A DNA stretch of 64,000 nt from Iris pallida (lineage: Eukaryota; Streptophyta; Magnoliopsida; Asparagales; Iridaceae), in contig JANAVB010031417.1 in assembly GCA_029216955.1 (NCBI GenBank), positions 22,145,881 through 22,209,880 on the forward strand. The letters run 5' to 3'. A model generated the notes under the pieces. The model was given only the letters and a program-made list of their open reading frames with translations, made no database searches and was not told the origin of the DNA. The translations under genes were made by a program, and so were the position numbers. Shown piece after piece: positions 1-11,565 of the stretch; the stretch's first letter is position 1, and each line of letters begins with the position of its first letter.

Positions 1-182
1 ATTTTAGTTATTGCTTAGCAGAGTCTGCTTAGTTGTTGTAAAATTGTGGTGGTGCTTCTGTGGCACTTTCTTCTTTAATCTCATGTTTTCTATGAATATG
101 TGTTCTGTTTGATTTTGATTTAGTAATCTTTCCGTATTTAGTTTTTTTGTTTCATCTAACAATTTAATATTTTTGTTATAAA

Positions 183-299
183 TCTACAGGGCATGGTGGT
201 GCTGGAAGGAGAAACGGAGATGAAGAAGAAAAGAAGAAGTTCCGGTTCGCGATGGACTTCGTCGAGTTCCTCAATCAAGCGAAATTAAACCTCTTATAG
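183..299 (+). other. Possible terminal exon relic
   Basis: After a possible acceptor (TCTACAG ending near 190) there is a short basic, serine-rich reading frame that runs into stop codons within 110 bases. I do not recognise a domain. A related stretch lies on the minus strand at about 21600-21795: both have an acceptor-like CAG, a GGTGGTG-rich part, a GATGAAGA part and then RSSGSRW/NRSGSRR-like codons. That resemblance is the only reason for listing it. It could be the tail of a transposon passenger gene that starts upstream of the window. Confidence 0.25.
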
Positions 300-341
300 A
301 GTTCCTTAATTGGAGTTGATCACGATAACCTTTTGTAATTT

Positions 342-434
342 TCAAACGGATAGTAGAATCTTCCTCGAGCCCTCCTCAATCAAACGGCTAGTAGAATCTT
401 CCTCGAGCTCTCCTTAATCAAACGGCTAGTAGAT
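342..434. repeat. 38-bp tandem repeat, about 2.4 copies
   Basis: Units begin TCAAACGG(A/C)TAGTAGAAT and contain CTTCCTCGAGC; the first two copies differ at only a few bases and the third is cut short. The array lies just upstream of the promoter of the first Ulp1-like gene. Confidence 0.8.
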
Positions 435-497
435 TGTTTACTAGTCTCGAAATTTATTGTCTTTCCATCTTCCTCACTTTTTGTACTTCTCTCTTGC

Positions 498-505
498 TAT
501 ATATA
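498..505 (+). promoter_or_regulatory. TATA box of the first Ulp1-like gene
   Basis: TATATATA in a pyrimidine-rich context, about 90 bases upstream of the ATG at 594. The spacing suits a plant core promoter with a 5' leader of roughly 60 bases. Confidence 0.5.
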
Positions 506-593
506 CAATAGTTTTCTTGTTTCATAGTACTATTATTCATTCTGAAATACATAGAATAGTTTTCTGAAATACAATAGTTTTCTTGTTCTCAAG

Positions 594-2279
594 ATGTCTA
601 CTCGTGTGGGGGGGAATATAGAAGACGTAGAAGATTGGATGCCAAATCCAAATGAAACCTTCATTCCGCGTTTGTTGCGCTAGATTGAACAACATCTGTC
701 GACGATTTCAGCTGATGTTGCAAAGATAAAAATTGAACAAATGAAGTTATCTCGGCGTTTGGATAAGATTGAAGAATCTCAAGCTTTGAAGGAGGCATCT
801 TCATCTAGAGCATTTAATAATGTGAAGGTGGTTTCCGTTGAATCTTCTTCCGAAGAGGAGGACGTGGAGCTGCAGTCTCGTAGTAAAGCATTGGACCGAT
901 ATCTCGCATTGGACGCTATAGAAGAAGAAGAAACTGACTTTAGCAGTCCTTCTAAAAGAATGCGTCGAAATTTACAGCCGGTCACACCATCCAAAAATTT
1001 AATAAGGGGTTCAACCTCGAAGCCTAGCAATTGTACTAGTGTTTCTTCGAGATATTACGACTATATTTTTGCAGATGATAGACCTGACGAGTAAGTAATA
1101 TGAGTTTTGATTTAATTCCAACAATTTTTTTTCCTAATTTATTCATTTCTTTTCTTAGAGAAATAATATCATCTTGCAACAAAACCTATGTGTCTCGGTG
1201 GGAGATGAAGACCTTAGCTCCTTTAACTAAAATTACCAATGGGGTATGTATAAATAGTATATTTCTTCTTAGATGCCATCTATGTTTACTTCGATTCCAT
1301 CGCTGACATTTTTAATAATTTATTCAGATTGTAGGTATTGTATCTGCTCTTCTCACCGTGGAGGAACGGAGAAGAACCTCCAATAAAGCTAATGTATGGT
1401 TTTTACCAATAAGGATGTCGGTGAGTGAGTATTTTATTCTTCAATGCATATGCATTAACAATTTTATCGTTTGTTTGTCCTTCGTAATGTATTAATTGAT
1501 GTGTATGTAGAAAGCCACGTTACCTCCATCCGTCAAAAAGCCTTATGAATTATGGAAGAAGTTTAAATATTTTCAGGATTACATGGGATCTTTAAGCACT
1601 TGTAAAGAGGTATTAATGTATTTATGTTTAAATATTAATCCTAATTTTCTGAAAATTTACTAATTTGTTTTACCTAATTATCCTGATTCAGATATACATA
1701 CCCATTCATTTGGGCGAACACTATACTCTTGCAAGAGTTGTGTTTAAAAACAGGACTGTTGAAATTTGGGACTCACTTGCATCTAAAGATGATCCGATTC
1801 AAAGCAGAACAGTTATAAAAGAAATAGTAAGCTCATATTTATCAATTTTTATGAATTGGGTACAAGAATACGCATTATACCAATACATATTGTTTTCTGG
1901 TAATTGTAGCTTTCAAATTTGGATATCTTTCTCGAAGAAGAGATTTTGAAGCTGAGAGATGCTAGGTTCAGCTTTTCTACTTTTGCAATAAAACGTCCTT
2001 CTTATGTTCCCCGCCAAGGCAATTTAGTTGATTGTGGAATTTTTTTTAATTGCATTCATGAAAGACCGATGTAGCCTGGACTACCGTTCTATCGATGTAA
2101 GTATGAAAATATGTCGTCAAAAACTTCAACTTTTTAGAGCAATATTTTTGATGTTTGTTTGTTATATGCAGTTTGATGCGGAAAAGGAAAGACGCATAGT
2201 TGCTGAATGGATTACAACTTCAGAGCACAATGAAGAGCTAAAAAAGAAGTCCAATCTGGTTGAATATGGAAGACGATAA
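594..2279 (+). pseudogene. Ulp1-type (C48) cysteine peptidase gene, spliced, decayed
   Basis: Six or seven exons can be followed: 594-1093, 1159-1243, 1328-1420, 1511-1609, 1692-1826, 1910-2096 and 2172-2279, all with GT-AG borders that keep frame. The N-terminal part is acidic and serine-rich. The peptidase core is in the later exons: His in GEHYTLA (about 1713), Asp in IWDSLA, and Cys in LVDCGIF (codon 2033-2035), which matches the His-Asp-Cys order of SUMO-protease-like C48 enzymes. An in-frame TAG at 681-683 ends the first reading after 29 codons, and one extra base near 2072 shifts the frame just after the Cys motif. It is therefore a pseudogene unless translated from a downstream ATG such as 741. 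Ulp1 domains of this kind are common passengers of plant Mutator-like elements; a minus-strand FAR1/transposase-type gene lies 4.7 kb downstream. Confidence 0.75.
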
Positions 2280-2608
2280 TTTTTTTTCTTCTTCTTTTAT
2301 ATTTAATGTATGGAAAGCTCTAATGTATTATGTTCATTTGTTTTGTTGAGTTGTAATGATATTTTTGCCAAACGGCTTCAATTCTTTTTAATTAAGCAGA
2401 AAGGAGTATTTTGCCCTTCCATCGAATGACATTTTTGCCCTTCTAATTAATTCAAAACACCCCCGAACCCTTTTATTAAAAAAAGAAAAAGGGAAAAAGA
2501 AAACCGTTTCGGAGCCTCCTCTTCTTCCATACTCCACTCTGTACTCAAACCTAGATCATTCTCCTCCAAAATCTTCAAACCTTCCTCCCCATTCGCAATA
2601 TTCACACC
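2280..2608. other. Intergenic spacer between the two Ulp1-like genes
   Basis: AT-rich 3' flank of the first gene followed by the pyrimidine-rich leader of the second (CTCCTCTTCTTCC, near 2516). No coding signal is seen. A clear TATA box for the downstream gene is not obvious; TTTTATTAAAA near 2470 is the best candidate. Confidence 0.4.
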
Positions 2609-2839
2609 ATGTCGGCATCAGCGGCAGAATCATCACCGGCAGCATTACCAAATAGAGAAGATGCACCAGTTACAGAAAATCTAAAAGCGACAGACGGAGA
2701 ACAACGGAAACCCTATTCTAAGAAAGTTGCAAAAAAGAAAAAGGAAAAAGTTGCTAAACAAAAATAAGTGCAAGAAGAAGTGCAAACAGAAGGTATAACT
2801 TTGATTTTATGTTCGCAAATTCTGTATATATTTCAAGGA

Positions 2840-2980
2840 AAATGACATTCTCCGTCATAAAACGCATTTGAATGTTAAATTCTATTCGCCGTTTAATTTG
2901 GAACGGATAATGTCATTCTCCGTCTAACTTGAAACGGAGAATGTCGTTCCCAGTGTTAAAACCCATAAGAATGGCCATTC
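2840..2980. repeat. ATTCTCCGT/ACGGAGAAT motif cluster, intron 1
   Basis: About six copies of the core (A)CATTCTCCG or its complement, some degenerate, in 140 bases inside the first intron of the DUF1985/Ulp1 gene. Facing copies are separated by short AT-rich loops such as TCTAACTTGAA, so they can form hairpins. Confidence 0.75.
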
Positions 2981-4574
2981 TCCGACCTAATTTTTGGTTT
3001 TTTTTTTGTTTTGCAGAAAGAAAATCTGTCAGGAATAAGGACTCAAGACTTTTTCGTTCTACCTTCAAGCCAATGCTAAATCTTATGGAGGAGGTCAATC
3101 GAGATGCTGGCCGTTTACCTGAGCCAGTTATTGGTTCCTTGAAGAATACCGGTTTCTGGAATTTTGTCGAGATTTTCTACCAAAATAGAGTCCACGTCTC
3201 CGAAATGGCCAAGGTAACGGAAGGGCTTGAGAATTTAATTGCAAGTTACACAGAAGAAGAAGATGGCGTCGGGTGCTTTGAATTGAGCACCACTGTTAAA
3301 ATCGCGCCAAGAGTCAAGGATATGGCAGTCATATTCGGTCTACCGCTGAATGAAGAAAGCGTTGATGATGTTTCTTACAGAAGATTGATAAAGGAAAAAC
3401 AACAGCAGCCCACACCACCAGCATCATTGAGCCTGTGCAGAGATCATTTCACAAGATTGCTGGCTAATACAAAGGGCAAACACTCAGAAGTCACGAATAA
3501 GGAAGTGAGAGACAAGTTCTTTGAATTGTTACGACGGCTTCGTGGCGGAGATAACGCTGTTAATCCAGATGATTTGGCCAAGCTAATAATCTTCCACTTG
3601 TGCCAAACTGTATTCTTCACAAAGTCTGGCGGTTCAAATTTGCCGTACAGATTCTTGGCCTTGGTAGACAGTGTGGACGTGATCAACAGTATATGCTAGC
3701 CAAGGTTAATCCTGGCATATGTAATAGATAGCTTAAAGAGGAGTAGAAGCAAAACTGAACAGGGGGATTACTCAATAGCTTTCCACAAATTGGAAGGTTG
3801 CACAATATACTTCCTCTATTGGTTTACAGAACATAGTAAATTTGTGGAAAAGAAGTTCGCCCCAATTCCTGATTACCCAAGATTTTTCACATAGAATGGG
3901 TACGATATCTCAAACTTCCTCAAGGCCGAATATCACAACAAAATAAGATCGAAGATGATATTGGAAGATCTGGTTATACCTGTTGGGGAAGAAGAAGGGC
4001 ACAAAGAAGAGGAGCCACCTATAGAAGAAGTTGAAAAAGAGGGAGAGGAAGAACACCAAGAAGCAGGTGGGGATAATTTTGATGAACAACGGATAACACC
4101 GCATCATGAAATGGGCGCTGTGATGGACGACTCAGCAAAGGAATTGGAGGATTTGAGAAGACATCATTCTGATATTCTTGCGCAGAATGAAGAACTGAAA
4201 GAAAAGTTGAAAGAGATGGAGGCACAAGGAGCGCAGTTACGTGCAGCCAACTTTGAGAATGCCATACTCAAAGAAAAGCTGAAAGTGCTCCAGGCAAAAG
4301 AAGAGCAACAACGTGCAGTCAACGTTGTGATGGAGAGCTCTGTGCATGAACTGGAGGATTTGAGAAGACATCATTCTGATATTCTTGCGCAGAATGAAGA
4401 ACTCAAAGAAAAGTTGAAAGAGCTCGAGGCACAAGAATCACAACAACGTACAGTCAACGTTTTGATGGAGGGCTCTGTGCATGAACTGGAGGATTTGAGA
4501 AAGCAGAATTCTGTTCTTAAATCAGATCTACATGCACAAGGTAAAATCTTTTCTATTTCAAATTTTTGATTTGT

Positions 4575-4790
4575 AATCTTCCAGGAGAATGACTATTCTT
4601 CGTGTACTATAACACGGAGAATAGTCATTCTCCGTGTTATTTGGAACGGATAATTGCTATTCCCTATCATGTCGATACTGGAAAGGTTATTCTCCGTGTA
4701 ATTCCAAACGGAGAATTCTATTCTCCGTATTATATTATACGGAGAATGTATTATATTATACGGAGAATGTCATTCTCCGTGTTAGGTTCA
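4575..4790. repeat. ATTCTCCGT/ACGGAGAAT hairpin cluster, intron 2
   Basis: At least eight copies of the 9-base core in alternating orientation. Clear inverted pairs are ATTCTCCGT, a 10-base loop and ACGGAGAAT (about 4698-4726), and ATTCTCCGTA, TTATAT, TATACGGAGAAT (about 4719-4750). A 26-base piece is tandemly duplicated at 4735-4770. The cluster sits in the intron that splits the coiled coil. Confidence 0.8.
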
Positions 4791-6498
4791 CATCATACAT
4801 TTCATTGTTGTTTGTTTTATTTCAGTACGAACAACCAAACAACTCAGAGAAACAAATGAAAGGCTCGTTGAGGAGAAAAGGGAGCTTCAAAATAAAGTTG
4901 AATCATTTAAGATTGAAGCCAATGAAAAGGATTGCAAAATTAAAGATCTCGAAGCCATGACTAAAGTACTTCAGAATGAGGAGTTACAAGCTGCTGCTGA
5001 ACCTGCTGCTCCAAGAGAAGTCAGAAGAAGAGGAGGATCGGGGGGAAAGAGGTTAATAAAAAGCAATACAGTTGGAGAGGCTAATAAAAAGCGGAAGGTT
5101 AATGATGCTACGAAATCCCGAGAAGACGCCAAAATGGCTGAATTAAAGAAGAACCGCGTCATACTAAGGGAATGCGATGAACTCTTACTTTGGAAACATG
5201 CGGATGAAGAGCTGAAGAAACAATACATCGACATCGTAATTCCCAGAAAGAATTCTCCAAAGTATGTATTCTGAACCCTTTTTTTATTTTGTTTTTTCTA
5301 GACTTTTTTCACAATTATGTAATGAGAATCTATCTTTATTAATTTAATCTAAACTAAATTTATGTGCAGTGATATGGTATACGAATTTTATCCGGAAAAG
5401 GGTAAAAATGAAGTTTCAGTCCAGCTGTCGGCAGTAGACATGCAAGACATACTCAACTATGACGACATGGAGGCTGGCATACTGGACATAATAATAAGGA
5501 AGCTGAAAGAAATTCAAGGCAGTAAAAGGTGTGCCCCATCTAGTTCGAAGGAGGTGCCATTGATCCAGAAAAAAAAGCCGGCGCTCCAATCCCATAAGTG
5601 ATCTGCATTCATGACGGCCCACACATTGGTAAGAATTCAAACAGAAAAATCCATATTCATGTGTACACCGATGAAAAATGACAGAAAAAAATTAATCATG
5701 ATATTGTGTATTGTTTTTGGGAAACAACAGACCGTCATTCAACGTGTCAATGAAGAAACCGCAAAACCCGGCGCCTGTGAAGACATCCAAAAAGTAGAAG
5801 ACTTCGTCATGGGTTTGGAGGACGACATAGAGTTATTATTCATCCCACTTTTTAATACAACCATCAAACACTATACTCTGCTCACATTCAACTTTATCTC
5901 CTACGACTGGACACACTACAACTCCTTGTGGCAAACCACGTACGATACGTACAAGGTGGATGCAGAATTAACGAAGAAAACCTTAGAGCCTATCGTCAGG
6001 AGAAAAGTTGATATGATGAGGGAGAGATACCCGGCGAAGGAGTATGAGAGCAAAGTGCTGAATTGTTCTCTAAATTGCCCACAACAACGGGCACCCAACT
6101 GCCTCTTGTACACGGCGTATTATATGAATAGGTTGACGACTCCTCCCTTTGAAATATCGGGAGGAAATGACAATGAAACTCACCAGAAGATTACAAAGAT
6201 GAGGTTGTCATGGGCTAAGGAGTTGCTTTCAAGCAAATATGTAAATTGATCCTAGCAATGACATTGTAAAACAACAATGTAATTATGATGTAATTGGGCA
6301 AGGAACTTCTGTCTTTTATAAGCTCTGCTTTTATAATATAATCATTTTTGAATTACATTTACATCGTCAAAACCACGAAAAGTTTGACTTTTATTTACAT
6401 ATGAAACAACTCGAACTCATGCGCCAAATGGGCAGTGGGTTCCTTAGCCTCAGGAGTCTATCTCTTCGACATGTTCCTTGTTGAAGAAGGATGGCTTT

Positions 6499-6992
6499 GC
6501 ACGGTGCTCTCCCTCAAAACAAAATTCCTTGAGGCAGTTGGTTCCTTTGCTTCAGTGAGTTCCTTTGCACGGAGGATGCACGATGAAGTGACTTGCCTCA
6601 AGGAGTCATGCTACGGTTCCTATGCTCTGACCATGCACGATCAATACCATCTACCACGCGGACACGAACTGAAAGACGACAGAGAACAACACTCCTTGAC
6701 AGTTGAAGCTTTCAATTGGATTCCTTGAAGCAAAACACTTCATCGTGCATCGTCAGAGGAGTGTTGTTCTCAAGGAATTCAATTGAAAGCTTCAACTGTC
6801 AAGGAGTGTTGTTCTCTGTCGTCTTTCAGTTCGTGTCCGCGTCGTATTCATCGTGCATCGTCAGAGCATAGGAACCGTTGCATGACTCCTTGAGGCAAGT
6901 CACTTCATCGTGCATCCTCCGTGCAAAGGAACTCACTGAGGCAAAGGAACCCACTGTCCCAAGAAATTTTGTTTTGAGGCAGAGCACCGTGC
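6499..6992. repeat. Long inverted repeat (hairpin), arms about 225-230 bp
   Basis: The left arm 6499-6728 and right arm 6769-6992 are reverse complements with only scattered mismatches and small indels; the loop is about 40 bases. Inside each arm TGCACGATGAA recurs. A transcript from either strand would fold into a long, nearly perfect duplex. The right arm abuts the broken 3' end of the FAR1-type gene. It could be a foldback transposon, or an inverted duplication that yields small RNAs. Confidence 0.9.
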
Positions 6993-7077
6993 AACAACAA
7001 CAACATGGACATTAACTAAAGTTGTGATATTGTAACAACAACATACTTCAAAGTAAAGTAGCAAGTGTGCTATGTAC

Positions 7078-8462
7078 CTTTTAATCAGAAGACTCAGTTT
7101 ATTGTGAAAACCCTCTCGGTGTACATTTTTGGCAGCATTGTTAAGGATATGCCATGAGCACGTTCGATGAACTACGCTGGGCATTAAATCCTCAATTGCT
7201 TTATTCATGGATCTGCAACCATCCGTGAGAACTGTCAATGGTAATTTGCCATTCATACACTCTAGAAATTTTTGCAGAACCCAAGAATAAGTCTCCGCAG
7301 TCTTATTGTGGATCATTGCAAACCCAAACACACAAGTCATCGCATGATTATTTGTACCCACTAGAACCACCAACGGCATTTGACTTCTATTTGTTTTATA
7401 TGTAGAATAGAATACTAGTGAATCTCCAAATAGTTCGTAATCGAATCGACAAGAACCGTCAGCCCAAAAGAGATGGGTCAATCTGGAATCTTCGTCTACC
7501 TTGTAGTCGTAGAAGAAATCTGGGTCACTATTCTCCTTTGATTGAAGAAATGTAAGTGTTGTCGAAGCATGAACATCGTCGAGTGCTCTACTATCTCGAG
7601 CTAGAACATTGTATAAATCTTTTCTCGTCCATCCAACATTATCCCAGCCACCTTTCCTCTCGACAAGTAAATTCCATATCTCTCCAGTCCCCATCCCTGA
7701 TTGCTTCATAAGCTTAATTTCTTCCAACTCTGCGGGTGTTATATTACGATGGGATCTCAAGAACGTTGATTCATAATTACTCGCCAGGCTATGGCTGTGA
7801 AGTACATGAAATTTTTTGACGGACCACATCTTTGTTTTATGGGTGTACCCAATACGAAAAATTGCTTTACAACCAGTTCTGCTTTCACTTCTTGGCTCAC
7901 GAATCCTGTTTGGAGCTTCCTTGTATTTCTTGTGTCTGAATCCCGCATTCGAGCAACACCAACTACGGATCGTCACCATACCAGATTTGTTTTTCTTTAC
8001 CTCGTTCTTTCTAATACTGAAACCATATGCTTTTGAATAAATTCGGTAGAATGTCCCTGCTTCTTCAATAGAGTTGAACTGTAGGCCAACAACATCTTCT
8101 TCTAAGAGCATAGTTGGATCTTTATTAATGTTGGCAGATTGCAATATTTTTTTTATTGTCGCTGCATCGAAATCCAATGGAGATTCATCGGCGTCCCTAA
8201 GAACAGAATAAAACAAAATAAACATGAGAAATATATGTAAAACTATAATGCATTTCTTAAATCCATTAGAAAGGGTGATGTGAAATAACATTTCGTTGTT
8301 TGAGTTGATGTCTTCATCTTGTTCTTTACTGTCTCCTAAGCTAACATCTTCCAAACTTTGCTCATCTTGCGGCAAATCATCTGACAGTCCTCTTGAATGG
8401 AGGATTTCTTCATCGACTAAATCTTCCCCACGACGATCACTTTCTCCATGTGACGTCGACAT
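7078..8462 (-). pseudogene. FAR1-related sequence (FRS)-type protein, 3' truncated
   Basis: The ATG is at 8462. An intron at 8289-8197 (GT-AG, 93 bases, phase kept) is likely, because the unspliced frame gives a hydrophobic insert that the family lacks. An N-terminal FAR1 DNA-binding domain of WRKY-GCM1 zinc-finger type is followed by a MULE-transposase domain beginning at HLFWADGS and running to VLTDGCRSMNKAI and CSWHI. The family's first catalytic Asp lies in a F-D-TTY context; here it reads FYSTY, so that Asp is missing. The second (LTDG) is kept. The coding match ends at a GTACAT donor at 7077, and the remaining transposase and SWIM part is absent; the hairpin 6499-6992 lies where it should be. 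An open frame runs on to 6933 but only through intron and hairpin. It is a truncated relative of FHY3/FAR1 regulators or of their MURA-type transposon ancestors. Confidence 0.8.
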
Positions 8463-8545
8463 TGAAGAAAATAGTGTGTGTTAGAAACCAGCAGAAGAAA
8501 CGAAGGACAAGAAACAATAGAAGAAGAAAGAGTAATGATATTATC

Positions 8546-8975
8546 GTACCTCCATATTGACCCTCTATATATAGCCCTCCCATCTGATGTGGCATGTTAA
8601 ATAAATGAGCTTCTTAGCATTTTCCTAAATTAATAGTGTGTCATCTGACATGACTGATGACATGGCAAATTTTAATCCAAAAAGTTAACAACCCAATTTT
8701 CTCCATAATAATTTAACGTTAATATCAAAGTTATTTTAGTGTTAATATTAATTTATGTTAATATTAATGTTAAGGTTAATGTTAATATTAATATTATTGT
8801 TAATGTTAACGATAATATTAATATTAATGTTAATGTTAATCTGGAATATTAACTTTAATGTTAATTTTTATTTTTAGTTTTATTTACAAAAAAATTTGCC
8901 ACGTCAGCTGCCAGATCAACATGTCACGTCAGCTGCCACGTAAGGATGGACAGTTTGAAAGTGCAATTTGGAGGT
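8546..8975. mobile_element. MITE-like foldback element
   Basis: The ends are GTACCTCCATATTG and its near complement CAATTTGGAGGTAC. Inside, a second level of inverted repetition has GTCA(T/G)CTGACATG-like blocks and TGGCAAATTTT facing AAAATTTGCCA. The centre (8700-8870) is a run of TTAATGTTAATATTAA-type repeats. No coding capacity. A target-site duplication is not clear. The inner blocks resemble the MITE at 13930-14278, so the two are probably one family or superfamily. Confidence 0.6.
8565..8574 (-). promoter_or_regulatory. TATA box of the FAR1-type gene, inside a MITE end
   Basis: CTATATATAG (self-complementary) about 100 bases upstream of the minus-strand ATG at 8462, within the terminal 30 bases of the inverted-repeat element at 8546-8975. 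Confidence 0.45.
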
Positions 8976-10276
8976 ACAAAAAACATTATGCAGGAAGAAA
9001 TAACTTCCAGCAAGGCAACAACACAACCTTTTCGTCTTCATTGTAACTCCGCCACGTGGCCCTCTTTTGATGGCTCATGAAAAATCTTGAGTGATTCTAG
9101 GAGCAAGCATAATTTTAAGGAAACAACTTCCAACAAAACTTTCTCGTCTTCTGGGTACGTGCCTTATTAAAATGTGTAGCTAATAACGCATGAGAAAGCA
9201 TGCAACAGCAATCTCCACGTGGCCCTCTTTTGTAGGATAACACATGCATCAGCATTTAATGCTACGAAACCCTATTGTCTTGTTATGTATTGTGTATCCT
9301 ATGTGGCATGAGACAGAGCCGCAGAAGACAATAACTTGCATAGGCGGCTATATTCAAAAATGACAAGAAGTTTAAAAAGTCATCTCCAATGCAAAAAAAG
9401 TATTAAGAAGATAATATAAAGTAATTTTTTACGACTTCCAAGACAACCTTTGCTCTTCTAATGATATGGTATCAGTGTTTATTATTAAATTGTGTAGAAT
9501 AACGCATACAGAGCATTTAATGCTACGGGACCTGTTGCGTTAAGGAACACAACATGTGAGAAAGAACCCGAGAGAGATAGAGAGAGAGAAAGAGAGTGTG
9601 GGAGATGGGATAAAGAGGAAGGATCGAGCTCGACTAGATTTTAAACTTAAAATTCAATTTTTGGTTATCATTACTAATAACTAGTTGGCACGTACTAGTT
9701 TAGACGAACACTAACCGAGCCCCGAGCAACGTGACATCAGCTAGCTAGGTTTCTAATACCGTGGCATTCATGTTAATTTAAACATTTACAATATTATTGA
9801 AACTAATATGACTACTAAAATTAAAAATAGTTTTGGATTTAACATTTACTTCAAACTAGTTAAAGTTAAAATTGTATTCTTTTTTATTTAAAATGTAATT
9901 GCAACTACAATTAATACTAATATTCGCTTGTCCCATAGTTTAAGTCGTATTTCCCTCGATGCTAGGCTTGACGTAGCCCTTGCTTGTCAAGTCGTTGCAC
10001 GAACACATTAGGAAAGAGTTTTGTTGGGCTATCGAAGTATAGCAAGCAGCGTCCCGTGTCACGTGCATTTGTTAAGCAGTGAAAGGGTGTGAAGGCCACT
10101 GGCAATGTCAAGACATCACGGACTATAGCTGGGTTAGACGACGACCCTTTTGCTGCGGGCCGAATCGGTCCCTTGGCCTAGGAATGGATTGGTTGAAGGA
10201 GCAATACACAAGAATAGACTGCCATAGCTGGGTTAGACGACGACCCTTGATTCTCGACAGGTTGTAATATCTAACT
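8976..10276. other. Non-coding region with diverged direct repeats
   Basis: Three loosely similar segments of about 200-300 bases (starting near 8995, 9115 and 9420) share AACTTCCA(A/G)CAA...TCTTC, CCACGTGGCCCTCTTTTG and GCATTTAATGCTACG(A/G)(A/G)ACC. A purine-rich GAGA tract lies at 9570-9620. A 22-base direct repeat, GCTGGGTTAGACGACGACCC plus flank, occurs at about 10128 and 10228. No gene is seen. Confidence 0.4.
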
Positions 10277-10885
10277 GTTGTTAGATAGTAGAACTAGACA
10301 GCGTTCTACGTCATTTCTGCGGTGTAGGCTGGGACGCTGTTACGTTATGGAATGCCCTTACTCCGGGTACGGGTCGTGATAGGGTGCGCGAGAAAGGAAC
10401 ACTGTCGCTATTGATTCGGTCGGGACCGATAGGTCGGGATCGATTGACTCGATCGAACGGGAACGGTTGAATTAAGATCCATTCTCTCGCCTGAAGTAAA
10501 CTCAATGTGAGTGGCTGACCCTCCTCTTCTCGACCCCCTTCCTAGGTAAATTGATAATGTTGTTGCGAATGAAAGGATAAATGCAAGGGCGCAAACACGG
10601 GAAAGGGATTGAGTTTTCAAATATAATGTAGGCTATGTCTTAATAACTAAAAGGAAAATATGTCTTCGCACGGTTATGGACAACTTGTCGATAACGTAGT
10701 TTCCTCGATCAGCACAGGTTTAGCGGAGACTTGCATCGGAGCTAGCTACTTGCGTTGAAAGGACCCCGATTAACAAAGCTATACGTCCAGGATGGTTCCA
10801 GAGAAGCCATTCCATAACGTGACAGCGTCCCAGCCTACACCGCAGAAACGACGTAGAACGCTGTCTAGTTCTACTATTTAACAAC
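10277..10885. repeat. Inverted pair of LTR-end relics
   Basis: The 78-base arms 10277-10354 and 10808-10885 are inverted near-copies containing ACAGCGTTCTACG and GTGTAGGCTGG. The left arm continues into CCCTTACTCCGGGTACGGGT and CGTGATA. This is the terminal sequence of the giant gypsy LTRs found at 36.8, 43.5, 56.2 and 62.6 kb in diverged form, so the pair marks remnants of two opposed LTR ends. Confidence 0.6.
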
Positions 10886-11565
10886 ATATATAATATCAAA
10901 ACCTGTCAAGAACGATCAACTACGAATGGAGGACAAGCAATGTCAATATAATATACTCAATAAGCTATGATATTGTTGCGACCGTCCAGTGTACGTATTT
11001 ATGTATGGTATTTATGGTGCACATCATCTTAATTCAACCTAGTAGTTCAAAGGAGGGAATTATGTATGGTATTTATGGTGCACATCATTAGGACGGGTTG
11101 CGACCGTCAAGTATTGTGATAAGCTATGATATCAGTAGGTTTGGGATCCTTCGGATATTGGTCTAGCAACCTGTATCGAAGCGATCATAGTCTTACACAT
11201 AAGGATGCCAAAGATACATTACGGTGCGAACCGTCCATGGTTATTGCGTGATGACAGGCCAGGGTCATTGCTGCGATAGACCATGGAGAACTTGCATCAG
11301 GTAGCTATGGCAGCAGTGGAGAGAGGTGCACCGGCTACAGTTCAGGGAGCACCATGACTCCCTAGCAGATCACATATCGCTCTAATAATTCAAATCACGT
11401 TTTACATTTATTGGTCCAAGGGTTGTAACTCGGCTTCAAATGGTTTTCAAGTCGCCTATATCTTTGTCTTGTATTTTATTATAATGTCTCTTATAGTATT
11501 TATCAATTCATATGGAACTTCTGTTGGTGTTTGTACTTGTTCATTTTTCTGACAGGATATCGTTG
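10886..11565. other. Non-coding repeat-derived spacer
   Basis: TATGTATGGTATTTATGGTG plus CACATCAT occurs twice (about 11002 and 11062), and GCGACCGTC(C/A)A and AAGCTATGATAT also recur. These look like a broken local duplication. No gene is seen. Confidence 0.35.

Larger units (their letters stand above)
2609..6249 (+). pseudogene. DUF1985/PMD-like, coiled-coil and Ulp1-type transposon protein, decayed
   Basis: A single spliced gene can be followed: exon 1 from ATG 2609 to about 2791, a long exon from about 3018 to 4541, then 4826-5261, 5369-5626 and 5731-6249, with matching phases. Domain order: a lysine-rich N-terminus; a DUF1985 or plant-mobile-like domain (3050-3950) with the VKDMAVIFGLP motif; an acidic linker; a coiled coil with repeated EELKEKLKE heptads (4130-4540 and exon 3); a basic stretch with NKKRKV (possible nuclear signal); and a C48-like end with His at 5869-5871 and a presumed Cys at 6100-6102 in CPQQRAPNCLL. 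The usual DCG around that Cys is NCL here, so activity is doubtful. In-frame stops: TAA 2765, TAG 3697, TAG 3892 and TGA 5599. The frame is otherwise continuous, so decay is recent. Introns 1 and 2 carry the ATTCTCCGT hairpins. Relatives: MULE passenger proteins of the Ulp1/VANC type. Confidence 0.7.

Noticed and set aside
6435..6728. 97-codon plus-strand frame
   Set aside because: It lies in the left arm of the long hairpin, with no domain; the mirrored arm does not keep a matching frame.
8194..8290. Membrane segment in the FAR1-type protein
   Set aside because: The hydrophobic stretch CIIVLHIFLMFILFYSVL is best explained as an unspliced 93-base intron with GT-AG borders.
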